Source: Aphanomyces cochlioides
Lineage: Eukaryota > Oomycota > Saprolegniomycetes > Saprolegniales > Verrucalvaceae
NCBI GenBank assembly: GCA_019828595.1
Contig: JAHQRK010000019.1
Location: 1,426,001-1,490,000 of the forward strand
DNA length: 64,000 bases
Direction of reading: 5' to 3'
In this document: in pieces, positions 51,596 through 61,100 of the stretch
How the letters are laid out: the number at the start of each line of letters is the position of its first letter
How positions within the stretch are numbered: the stretch's first letter is position 1
Position numbers and translations under genes: made by a program
The notes under the pieces: generated by a model
The model's database searches: none
What the model was told of the DNA's origin: nothing
Seen by the model: only the letters and a program-made list of their open reading frames with translations

Positions 51596-52227
51596 CTAGT
51601 TGACACATGTACCTCGGGTGTGGATGTACTTCTCGCGACTAACTATGGCGTCGACTCTCGGGGTGAACATGTTCTTCGTGACGGTGCCAAATACAGTCGG
51701 AGTCGCCCATGTCGGCAACCAATTGTGCATTGAGAGCAGAATCGGAAGCAAGCAATAGACACTGATGATAGTCGTCGTTTCATTCTCCGGAGACATTGTA
51801 GCGCTCGACTTCGTTGTGTCTTTCCCACTCTCAGGTTGAACAATGCTAGCGCATCCCAACGTGACTTGGGTGCTGGGCTTGCAAAACAACTTGTTGCCAA
51901 TTTTGATCATCTTTTGCTCGTCCAGGCCTAAACTTGTGATCCAATTTGGCATGCCGCATTGGTTCAAAAAGCTGTTTGTTCGTGTCCAGTCGAGGTTCAT
52001 GAAGAGTGTTCCATGGTTGCGCTTGCGGAGGCAGATCGAAAGGGGAGAATTCCAAGGACAACAGACGCTGCCACAATAAGTAAACTTGTTCCTGCCATGG
52101 CGCTGATGACTGTTTCAACGCCATCAGGGGCGTAGGCACCACTGGGGTGATGGACGCCAGAGATGTTGAATCCAATCTTCATGAGATTTTGATACTGACA
52201 TGTCCAATTCACGATCGTGAAATCCAC
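51596..52227 (-). pseudogene. C-terminal half of the membrane-protein family (right arm)
   Basis: Mirror of 12483-13114 with the same frameshift, so the defect predates the duplication or has been spread by gene conversion. Contains FNISGVHHPSGAYA, FLNQCGMPNWIT and the terminal RGTCVN. Confidence 0.85.
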
Positions 52228-52305
52228 AGCTTAAGGCACGACATGGCTGAAGGTTAATAGAATTCATTTCAATAGACTTTGCGCTCTTGAGCAAGGACAT
52301 CATCG

Positions 52306-52692
52306 TTAGTATTGCTTTCTCAAATGCTTGGCGTTTTGCTGAAGCATTGGCTGGGCTGCTCCATTACCCACGAAAGCAGGCTCGACTGCCGCAACCGAAG
52401 ACTGCTGAGGCTTGCGGGCGCAAGTGATCACGTCAGCATTGTTGACGAAGGTCGAATCCTTGACTGCATCTTGCGAGATCCTCTTCAAGTAACACTTTCC
52501 CGCTCTGAGAGCCACGACGTTGCATTCAGGATAGGACGAGCAGAGCTTGGTGCAGTCCTTCTCGCTCTTGCCTGCGGCATTGAAGAGATCACCAAGTTTT
52601 GTAAAGTCTTTGCCTTGGACGCACTCGTAAGTGTGCGAGCGAGCATTGACGGACGTCGCGGCGATCGCAGCCAGGAGAATGAGCTTCATCAT
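52306..52692 (-). CDS. 128-aa secreted PAN/Apple-like protein (right arm)
   Basis: Translation identical to the left-arm gene: signal peptide (residues 1-17), Cys-rich PAN-like domain with CTKLCSSYPEC and CYLK, Gln/Ala-rich tail. Identity at every residue, with intact frame and promoter, suggests a recent duplication, purifying selection, or ongoing conversion. Confidence 0.8.
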   Translation of the reverse strand: MMKLILLAAIAATSVNARSHTYECVQGKDFTKLGDLFNAAGKSEKDCTKLCSSYPECNVVALRAGKCYLKRISQDAVKDSTFVNNADVITCARKPQQSSVAAVEPAFVGNGAAQPMLQQNAKHLRKQY

Positions 52693-52754
52693 ACCGTTTC
52701 CCTAGGAAATATGAAATGAGTACAAATTGCTCTGGCCAATGTCAATTGTAACAG
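52693..52754. promoter_or_regulatory. 62-bp bidirectional promoter (right arm)
   Basis: Mirror of 11956-12017 with the same Inr-like CTCATTTCATATTT on the minus strand (52707-52720). Confidence 0.55.
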
Positions 52755-53261
52755 ATGGGCGACACGAGAGTTCCTTGTTTTGCATCCAAATCGAAGGCGG
52801 CCGTGACATACGGCCGCCAGTACACCAATCCAACCGGCCAGACACTACGATTGACACTTGAATCCCCACTCCTTGTCGACTCGCTCGTTAAGCATGACTC
52901 GGTCCCCGAACTATCATATCCTATTCCTCCATTGTATGCAATGGTCAAGTGGGTGAAGCATGGCCCACGATATGGTCGCAATGCAGAGTTTCCATTAGAA
53001 TTTAGTTGTGATGCCCCGACGTACATGCTGAAATCAAGCTTTTTGCCCGCTGGGCATGAAATGAAGACCGAAATATCGCTGCAGCTTTGCACAGAAATTC
53101 CTGGACAATGTCTTTTCTACAGTATGTCCTCTGAAGGGTGGAAATGCATCCGACTGTACAACAAGCAAGGTCAACTGCAACAAGGACTCGCCTTCGTGCA
53201 ACCGAGTGGCGAGGGAATGCACTCCCTGCCCTCCAAGTGGATTTACAGAAAGGTTGTCTGA
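52755..53261 (+). CDS. 168-aa hypothetical protein (right arm)
   Basis: Identical translation to 11449-11955, ATG at 52755. Same head-to-head arrangement with the PAN-like gene. No recognised domain. Retention of the frame in both arms is the main evidence that it is a gene. Confidence 0.6.
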   Translation: MGDTRVPCFASKSKAAVTYGRQYTNPTGQTLRLTLESPLLVDSLVKHDSVPELSYPIPPLYAMVKWVKHGPRYGRNAEFPLEFSCDAPTYMLKSSFLPAGHEMKTEISLQLCTEIPGQCLFYSMSSEGWKCIRLYNKQGQLQQGLAFVQPSGEGMHSLPSKWIYRKVV

Positions 53262-53274
53262 ATACTCTTTGTAC

Positions 53275-53425
53275 TTTGGCCGAGGGAGTGACGTTGGAGT
53301 GTCCCCTGGCTATTTTTACTCCCAGAGAAAAACGACTGGTGTGATCCTTTGCGCATTCAAGTGCTACAGGTTCACATTGCTCACGAGCAATTTAGTCTTT
53401 AGTCGACACTAGAATCTGTATTGGC
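53275..53425. repeat. About 150-bp dispersed repeat (copy 3, in right arm)
   Basis: Mirror of 11285-11435, inverse of 40057-40208. Confidence 0.65.
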
Positions 53426-53606
53426 CGACAAATCTCCCCATACTCTTGTCCATCGCTGCCAAAATGGGTGACTCCACAGATCGTTGGAACCGTTGTGAAG
53501 AAAGATTTCACTCTTGCAATAAGTGCCAATGTCACCAGAGCGCTCAACACCCATACTCGAGGCACATGCGTCCATGAGAGCGCTCGGAATTAGCTCAAAC
53601 GATTTG
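53426..53606 (+). pseudogene. C-terminal membrane-protein remnant (right arm)
   Basis: Mirror of 11104-11284: KWVTPQIVGTVVKKDF and THTRGTCVH, with the same lost stop codon. Confidence 0.75.
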
Positions 53607-53621
53607 AAATTGATAAGTTAT

Positions 53622-53966
53622 TGTGCTGTTTCCCTGAAACCACCGCGTTTCGTCACTCAAACACACAGATAGGGGAGTGCCGCCTCCCGTGAATATGCAC
53701 TTGATTGACTTGCGCAGTAGCTAACAAAACACCGACTGAGACTAAGATCTAAATCACATCTTCTCTTCCTTGACTTGTTGAACTCTTGATTGTCTTCTCA
53801 CCGACCGAAAGGCAGTCTTCTCGGTAGAGCCTTGGTCGTTGAGTCTTGGTCTTGATCTTGAATTGGCTTCAAATTGCAATTCACTGGCGGCAGACACTCG
53901 GCTGTTCAAAGAACAAGCCTGTGACGTGGCGGAGCATGGCTTAACCACGCCACCGCACACATCACA
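53622..53966 (-). repeat. Gypsy-1-type 3' LTR (right arm)
   Basis: Mirror of 10744-11088; TGTG...CACA ends on the minus strand. Confidence 0.8.
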
Positions 53967-54045
53967 CCCCCCAAGCCATGCTCCGCTAGGAAACATGCTT
54001 GGTTGAAACCATGAGCTACTTCGCCATCGCAGCCTCAAGGTCTTC

Positions 54046-55271
54046 TCACCTTTTCTTGGACTTGATCGTCTTCGCGTACGCTCGCACCACTGCAGGACAT
54101 TCGCGCATCAACTTGCTGAGCAGCTCCCATGAGGCTTCGATGTCTTCAAGGCCTTCCCAGCGTACAAGCAGGGCATACTCGCCAGCGTCTCGATCGATCT
54201 TGTGCTGCAGAATAGCGTTAACCTTCAATAGAATACCTTGTTCTGAGATGTGCTCGAGTATTTCTTCCGTGACTTGGAAGCTTTCTTCAGCATACGGCTT
54301 GATCCTTGATAGATGGGCTTGACGTCGCTCCTCCGTGGGTAGATGTTCGATTTTGACTGAGTACTTGCCTACTTCTGTCACTCGATAGGGTCCAAGCCAT
54401 GTCACGAGAAGCTTCGGATGATGATTCTCGTCGACTCTTGACCATAGCACATAGTCTCATTCGCACACATTGCAGGCTTCAGCGTTTGCAGTCGCAGCCG
54501 TTGCTTTCTGTGCACGTGTTTCGTTCTTCTGGAGGACTTGTTTGTGCATCGCTTGTAGACTAAGTCGCAGTTCTTCAAGGCTGCTTCGGACATCGACGCT
54601 GGATAGCTCGACGTCACGAAGCCCTTCATCGAGACCTAGTACAATCACATCCAAAGGTGTAGTGGGTTCCAATCCTGTAAAGAGCTCCATAGGCGACTTG
54701 TTTGCGAGGGATGGCACTAGCGTCTGGTTGAGATTCGCTTGCACCACCGGCAGTAGATAGTCCCATTGATGGTCGGCCAAACGGAATTCGCGCAGCATCA
54801 CTCGCATGACTTGTAGTTTGTCGCGGTTCATTCGCTCGACTGTTACGTTGCGCCAGGGACAATACGATAGAGTGAAATCATGATGAACCTTGAACTTGTG
54901 GGCCAGTGCTTTCACAGCCACGTTCTTGAAATGGGTTTCTTGATCGCTGATCCATACTCTTGGCATTCCGAATCGCTTCGCCCAGTTCACAATCGCATCA
55001 ACGCACACCTGACTTGTAGGCGCATCGCATGCAACGAGTTCGCAAAAGTGTGTCAAGTCGTCCTTGAGTACCAACACGTACTTCGCTCCACCTAGAGAGT
55101 TTCCCATAAAGAGGTAATCAAAATGTAGTCCTTCGTTTCTTCGCTTCGCGTGCCAAATCGGTGCGTACTGTCTGTGCACCACTCTCCCCCCTTTCACATG
55201 AGGACATAGAAGGCATCCAGCGATAAACTTTCCAGCCAGGTCTTGCAGCCGCTCGATCCAAAATAATCGCT
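54046..55271 (-). pseudogene. Gypsy-1-type integrase with chromodomain, stop codon, cut by gypsy-3
   Basis: Extends further upstream than the left-arm copy: GLHFDYLFMGNSLGGAKYVL (first catalytic Asp), MPRVWISDQETHFKNVAVK (second Asp) and TVERMNRDKLQVM (Glu), so the D,D,E triad is present. A TGA (GAA TGA GAC at about 54455, where the left arm has GGA) splits the frame before the chromodomain half (54450-54046). The upstream end stops at 55271, where the gypsy-3 LTR begins; at this point gypsy-1 reads on into the RNase H linker. Confidence 0.88.
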
Positions 55272-55273
55272 TG

Positions 55274-55546
55274 TGTCACCGTCCACCGTAAGTCTTCCGG
55301 ATAAACTATGTTCCTTCCGTACGACCTTGCCCGACCAGAAGCGCGAACCGTAGCTAGAATATGTGACTTCCTTTTTAACGCCCTAGCGCTTAATACATCC
55401 GTGTTAAGTGTTAGACGCCTCTCTATAGCTATATCGACGAAGCGGCTCCACCCCAAGCCGCCTACGTCTACACTTGTCGTGCCTTTCCCCCTCCTCCCCG
55501 GTCGAGTCGACGTGCCTAAGAGCCTTTTAGCCCTTTTCACGTGACA
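55274..55546 (+). repeat. gypsy-3 5' LTR, 273 bp
   Basis: Starts TGTCACCGTCC and ends TTTTCACGTGACA; the outer TGTCAC/GTGACA form an inverted repeat as in gypsy-2. Followed within a few bases by TTTTGGTGGAGCAGCAGGGT, the same leader block as gypsy-2. The start is inferred from the motif and the end of integrase homology, since the second LTR is not visible. Confidence 0.8.
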
Positions 55547-55607
55547 ACTTTTGGTGGAGCAGCAGGGTAGGAGGTACCGAAAGAGCAGACTACCGAAGGA
55601 GACGATC

Positions 55608-57600
55608 ATGCCTCCTAAACCGAAACAAAGCGAAACGACTCCGGCTGATTTGGAAGTCACTCCCTTGAGGAGATCAGCCCGGTTGTCTTGTAGCGAACCA
55701 ACTCAGCAACCTGTTGAAGATCCCGAAAGAATTCTACGCGAACATCGTGCCGCTCAACGAACCGAAGCGTCGAAGACTCGTACAGAACCGGTGGATGTTG
55801 AAATGAATGAATCGACCGAGCGAAAACAAGCGCCTGAAAGTACTCCTAACGTCTCTCCTGATTATCCGTCTGGATTTTTACGCGCTCCTTTGAAATACCT
55901 CCGAACCGTGTCAGAGGACGACCATAGTGAAGGGCTTATGTCAGACGAAGAGACGAAGGAATACATGACGGACGAAATCCATTTTAACGCTTTGCCTGAG
56001 TCACCGCGCGAAGGCAAAGAATCTTCTGATGTCGCACGAGAAGTGATTGATCTGACCGCCGAGTCGGACGAAGACGAAATGGCGAAAGGGCGTTGGAACA
56101 AAGACGAAACGAAGTCGGATTCAGCTTCGGCGGACGAACATAAAAGTCGCGAGTATATTTCGGACGAAGAGATGAGAGAGCAAATTCGGGCTGAAGTGAT
56201 GGTCGAAACGATCAAACAATTTGAGGACGCTATCGAGCTGGCAAGACGTACAAAACACGAAGACGAACTTCGGTCTCTGGACGAAATTCAACGGCTAATG
56301 GTCGAAATTGAGGAACTTAAGGCTATAGTCTCTGCTAGTTCGTCCGAAAACGCTCAACTGAAATACCTTATATCCCAGAAAGACGATGATATCAACGCCT
56401 GGAAACGGAAAATCGTACAGTCTGGGTTGAGGCTGAAAAGTTACATTTAGCTTGTCAGAAACCATGCAGTCGTTGTTCCTCCTTAGAAGAAGCACTGAAT
56501 CAAAGCATCGTGGACTCGGTGAACCTGCGGTCAACGTTGAACAGTCTACAATCGCGACAATCCGAAATTCAAGTTTGCGAAGAATGCTTGAAGAAGTCGG
56601 CCGAAATTGAATTATTGAGACATAATGCGGCCGACATGATGAAACAAGCAAAGGAAAACCTAAAGGAAGTAGAAGAAAATCATCAAGGCGATGTCGATCA
56701 ACTAGAGGGCGAAATTGAGTGTTACCGCAATCAATACGAAAAACTAGTCGAAATTTCGGAAGACAACGAAAACAAGTTGCTTGCTGAATTGTTCGAACTG
56801 AGGAGACTCTCTGCGGCGGGATGCTCTATTTGTCCAACCCTCCGAGACGAAATCCAAAGATTAGGACAAAATGTGACGAAATTAGATCTCGAAAAGTCTC
56901 ACGAGGCCCAGTCTTCGGAAATGGCAAAACAACGTGTCTCGACATTGGAAATGCAAGCCCAGACGCAGACGGTCGAAATGAAAAAGTTGCTAGACGAAAT
57001 AACTTCGCTTCAATCGCAACTTGCGTCGTCGAAGGCATCTCTGGAGTCGTACGAAGAAAAAGTCGAAAAATTTGGTGAGTACGAAGCCTTCGTGCAACGA
57101 GAATTATCGAGTCGACAAGCAAATTACGACCAACTTATGCGTCTTTATTCGTCCGAATCAGAAAACCATCGCGAGACGAAGGAGAAAATCCAGGAGTTAC
57201 ACCAAGAGTTATTTCGTCTGCGTGGCCAAGCGCCTTCGACAAACTTACCTCCGAGTGAAACCGTGTCCGAAAAATCCTCGATATGGCCGTCGCGCCCCTC
57301 GTACGAAATGCCTAAGAAAAAGGTTCCGCCTGTCCCGGTCGAACACTCTTCAAAAGGCAACCCGTTCGTCGAAATGCTGAAAGGACGCGAAAGTCAAAAG
57401 TATGATTTTGCGCATATATCTCATATTTCGGCTCGACCGACAATGACCGAGACCAGAAAAGCCCCAACTAATTTTTCTGTTCCGGAATCAGGACGGGACC
57501 AGCGCCGCCCCAGAGGACGAAATCCGCCAAGCGGAAGGAGGTTCGGATGGAGGCGACGATGGGGGAAATGATCCGTTCGGTGTCGAAGGCCGAGGTTTTC
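55608..57600 (+). pseudogene. gypsy-3 Gag N-terminal coiled-coil region
   Basis: I choose the ATG at 55608 (MPPKPKQSETTPADLEV), 62 bp after the LTR; the frame is also open to the LTR edge. Acidic, Ser/Glu-rich residues come first, then a long coiled coil: EFEDAIELARR-like helices to 56400, then in a second frame AEKLHLACQKPCSRCSSLEE, NLKEVEENHQGDVDQLEGEI and QAQTQTVEMKKLLDEITSLQ. The frame changes near 56400 and returns to the original frame near 57500. The Cys pairs (CQKPCSRC, CEEC, CSICPTL) interrupt the helices much as in gypsy-2. Likely multimerisation scaffold of Gag. Confidence 0.75.
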
Positions 57601-57641
57601 GTCCAGAGTCTGGTTCTCAATATTCAGGATCAAGACGAAAA

Positions 57642-58673
57642 ATGGATCCGATGAAATTGGCACCAGAACTGACGCGGACGGACAACTTGTCTTTGAAATA
57701 CTTCCTATTGGAATTCGAGCGCTTGCGGGAAGATTTTATGCTTTCGGACAACGACGTTATACGCCTTTTTAGTTATCGTATCCGAAAATCTGGGGTGGCC
57801 GAAATTGAAAACTGGTGGGCCCGACGTTCGAGAAGCCAACATGACACGAATTGGGACGTCGTCCGAAATGCGTTTTGGCAGGAATTTATATACGAAACGA
57901 GCAAGAAGCAGGTCGACGAATTACGTCATGGCACCGCCCGAAAGGATGGGGAGTCGATCCGAATGTTTGCGTCGAGACTAATGCTGATCGGCGAATCGAA
58001 CGAAATGAGCGATGACCATGTGGTCAAGATTTTCAAGGAACAAATAAATGATGTGACCGCTTACAATTTTTTGAAATTAGCCCGTCCGGAGCCTCGTACT
58101 ATACAAGCTTGTATCAATTTATTGGACGCATACGAAGTCGATACTCGTTCGACTGATTATACGGCGTCCGAAGACGAAGGGACTTCTCGAACGAAAAGGA
58201 TTTCAAAATCTTCCTCTTCGCCGAAATCCGAAACTGATGGCTTGAAGAAATTACAAGAAGCTTTCGACGCGCAACGGGAATTATGGCAAAAAGATATGAA
58301 AGCTGTTGTCGCCGCCGTACAGCAGAAATCGACTTCAGGAAATACGTCGGGTGGAAGAAATAATTCTGGTCAGAAATCGGCAACACGTCGAATTAGTGAA
58401 AACCCGGACACAATGGACGAAAACGGAGTGACGAAATGTGGCCGATGTACTCGTATGGGACACGGACGAAATGACTGTCCGAACAAAAATTTTACTTGTC
58501 ATAATTGCAAAGAAAAGGGCCACGCTCGGTACGAATGTTCGAAGAACCCGATAATGTGTGGAAAATGTCAGAAACGAGGCCACGAAGAATTCCTATGTTA
58601 CTCGATGGATGCTTCGACCAAGGCCGCAATGCAGAAATTTTATGAATCACGTCCGAACACCGAGTCAGCCTGA
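57642..58673 (+). CDS. gypsy-3 Gag capsid with three zinc knuckles
   Basis: The frame contains the capsid blocks SLKYFLLEFERLREDFMLSD, EIENWWARRSRSQHDTNWDV, FASRLMLIGESNEMSDDHV and TIQACINLLDAYEVDTRS. Three Cys-His knuckles follow: CGRCTRMGHGRNDC, CHNCKEKGHARYEC and CGKCQKRGHEEFLC (58438-58600). It ends with a TGA at 58671, but the same frame reopens immediately. Upstream it is open and continuous with the coiled-coil region, so the ATG at 57642 is unlikely to be the real start. Gypsy-2 keeps only two recognisable knuckles. Confidence 0.85.
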   Translation: MDPMKLAPELTRTDNLSLKYFLLEFERLREDFMLSDNDVIRLFSYRIRKSGVAEIENWWARRSRSQHDTNWDVVRNAFWQEFIYETSKKQVDELRHGTARKDGESIRMFASRLMLIGESNEMSDDHVVKIFKEQINDVTAYNFLKLARPEPRTIQACINLLDAYEVDTRSTDYTASEDEGTSRTKRISKSSSSPKSETDGLKKLQEAFDAQRELWQKDMKAVVAAVQQKSTSGNTSGGRNNSGQKSATRRISENPDTMDENGVTKCGRCTRMGHGRNDCPNKNFTCHNCKEKGHARYECSKNPIMCGKCQKRGHEEFLCYSMDASTKAAMQKFYESRPNTESA

Positions 58674-58697
58674 GGAGGCACGGATCCGGCTCTCGCC

Positions 58698-60660
58698 GTG
58701 GGGAGTGGCGTCGGCTGGACCCGGAATCCCCAAATTACTCCTCAAATCTGGAATACGAAAGAAATGATTGAAACTGAAAATGGAACTGACTTGGTGCTGG
58801 ACGAAAACGAGAAATTACCTCCGCTTATTGATGCTAACGGAGACGAAATTAAGGGAGACGAATTTTTAATCCCTCCCGACGAAATTAAAGTGATGGACGA
58901 AACGCTGGGTGATGAATTGAGCAGCCCCCGTCCGAAAATTATTGATGAGACTGACATGACGTCAGAAATTGAGGGACCTTTGGAGTCCGAGAATGTAGTG
59001 TCCACGGTGAGAATCAGTGACGTGGACGAAGGACTGGACGAAAAATCGATACGTCGAAATCCTTAAGTTGGAATTGAATATGACATGAGGTCAGAAATTG
59101 TAGGGCCTATGGAGCCCCTTGGAAATGGGTCCGCTGGAAATATCAGTGAGACGGACGAAAAAGTCGAAATTTTTGAAGCGAGTCAGTCGAACGCCGTTAA
59201 TGTGGACCCCGCTTTACCCGTACGAAATTATGAATCTGTTAGTGGATACTTGAGACCCATTGGAAATGAAGTCAGTGAGCCCCGCCAAAATTTGAAAACT
59301 GGTCCCGCCCCATATCTCAAGATTGAGGAGAGTGAGGCTGTTACGTTAGATACGAGTTATGTTGCCGTGGTTGGGACTGCTGACGAAAAATTCGACGATT
59401 TAGGGACTCGGGGATCGCACGAAATGACTGCTTCCCAGGTGCATGAGAATGGGAATGGTCGTGTGGATGAAGCGCAGGCGGACGAAGAACGAGTCGAAAA
59501 TCTGTCTGACGAAATTATTGACTTCGAGCAAAATACTGATGAAAATGGACAGGAGAGTATTATCAAGCCTCGCATACTGGGACGGAATGGTAAACCCAAA
59601 AATGATGAGTCGAGGAATGAAGAAGATGAAGTGGTTGTGAAGCCTGTGTTTACGGATGAGCAGTTGGAAGCCATTCGACGGGGCGATTTCAGTGGTATTG
59701 ACGAAAACCACTTCGTCGAAATCGAGGATCGATTGTATCCGATATCAAAAAAGGCTATAATTGATCAAGTCTTGAAGATTCGGGCCGGACGAAAAGACCC
59801 GACGAATCAGGAAATCATAAATGAGCTTTCGGCTATCCTTGGGCGAAATGTGGAAGCCGAAGAAGCGAATGAAGTGGGTCGTCAACATGATTTAGACGAG
59901 CCTGATCGCTGGAACTCGTGGTACGAAGCGACTTTAAGAATGTGTTCTGAAGCCCCACGGGCCAACAGAAACTTTTCGGATCATTCCAAGCGTATAGTCG
60001 CGTTGATTGCTCCTCAACTTCAAGTCGAAATGGCGAGACGAAATCTTTTTCGACTTCGGGAATTGACTCCTAAGGACAGTTTGATTGTACCCGGGCTAAA
60101 TTCTAGTCCGAAAGACCTTGGATATGATGCCGAAATGGCCGAAGAAATTTCTAAGGAGTTCGTCCTGACTCCTGAGCCGAAACCATTAGATAAGGACTTA
60201 ACCGATACCTCTATCGATGGCGCCAACCGAGTGAAGTTCCGTGAATGGGCTGATTATTTTTACGAACCCTTGAATGTCTCAGCAAAGATACCACTGAGAA
60301 GCTTACATATGACGCGAACGAAAGGTCGATTTTATCGACGTCGGTTAGGGACACCAAGAAGTTTGAAATTGAGATTACTTAGACTCAAACTTCTCCGACA
60401 GGCTTTCTCATCGGCTTTGAGTGAAATTGTTGAGGAAGGGAATCTCCATTCGCCGTCAACTGAGGAGACAATTTTGAAATCTGATCCCTCGTCGGTAGCG
60501 GTGTCATGCGTCATCGAATCTGAAAATTCGAGTATCACGCAAATGTTCAAAGAGTTGCCTTGCGATGAAGCAAGATCAGCGAACATGCATGAGAAAACTT
60601 CTAGTCATCCGAAATTTACGGCAATGAGGTATCCGAAAATCATGGGGGTGGGTCGAAATA
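58698..60660 (+). pseudogene. gypsy-3 acidic linker and conserved domain between Gag and protease
   Basis: Same frame as Gag and Pol, with a TAA at 59064. The first part is an acidic low-complexity linker dominated by Asp-Glu pairs. Residues near 59640-59960 form a distinct domain: QLEAIRRGDFSGIDENHFVE, DRLYPISKKAIIDQVLKIRA, INELSAILGRNVEAEEANEV and RWNSWYEATLRMCSEAPRA, shared with gypsy-2 (31239-31832). A basic stretch then follows (RGRFYRRRLGTPRSL-like, near 60330). Function unknown. The position, between nucleocapsid and protease, is unusual for Ty3/gypsy. Confidence 0.7.
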
Positions 60661-61100
60661 TGAACTTGCAACGATTAATTTGCACTTTGGATCTCCCAGA
60701 CGAATCTCCGAAAATAGTCGTCACAATCAATGGTACACATGTTTCAGCCCTTGTAGACACGGGAGCATCTGTCTCAGTTACAAGTTCCACTTTGTGGGAG
60801 AAGCTGGGATGTCCGAAATTATATGCTCGCGAAATGAATCTAGTCACAGCGGATACGAATAAAATCAGCATCCTTGGGGAACGAAAATTCCTGGTCGACT
60901 TTGCGGGACGAAAAATATATTTTCCTTTTGTGGTCATGCGGAATTCACTCATTGATTTTCGACGTAGCCTGAGTGATCCTTCGTTGGACGGCGATATTTT
61001 TCGTACCGAAATGCTATCATTATTACACCAAGCACCGGGACGAAAACCCACGATGGACCCCACACTTAGTCAAAACATCAATGGGATTACTTGTGCCGTA
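60661..61100 (+). CDS. gypsy-3 aspartic protease
   Basis: VSALVDTGASVSVTSSTLWE holds the catalytic DTGA near 60760. ISILGERKFLVDFAGRKIYF and PFVVMRNSLIDF follow as later strands of the retropepsin. The frame is open from the upstream domain into RT. Confidence 0.85.

Larger units (their letters stand above)
48738..54942 (-). repeat. Right arm of the 6.2-kb inverted duplication
   Basis: Mirror of 9768-15973 with all genes on the opposite strand. Differences noticed by eye are few: two codon changes in the 644-aa gene, one codon in the LTR-spanning open frame, and several in the integrase, including a nonsense change. The integrase part is the least conserved. Spacer between the arms is 32.76 kb. 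The intergenic stretch 51165-51595 mirrors 13115-13545, including its 40-bp direct repeats. Confidence 0.95.
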
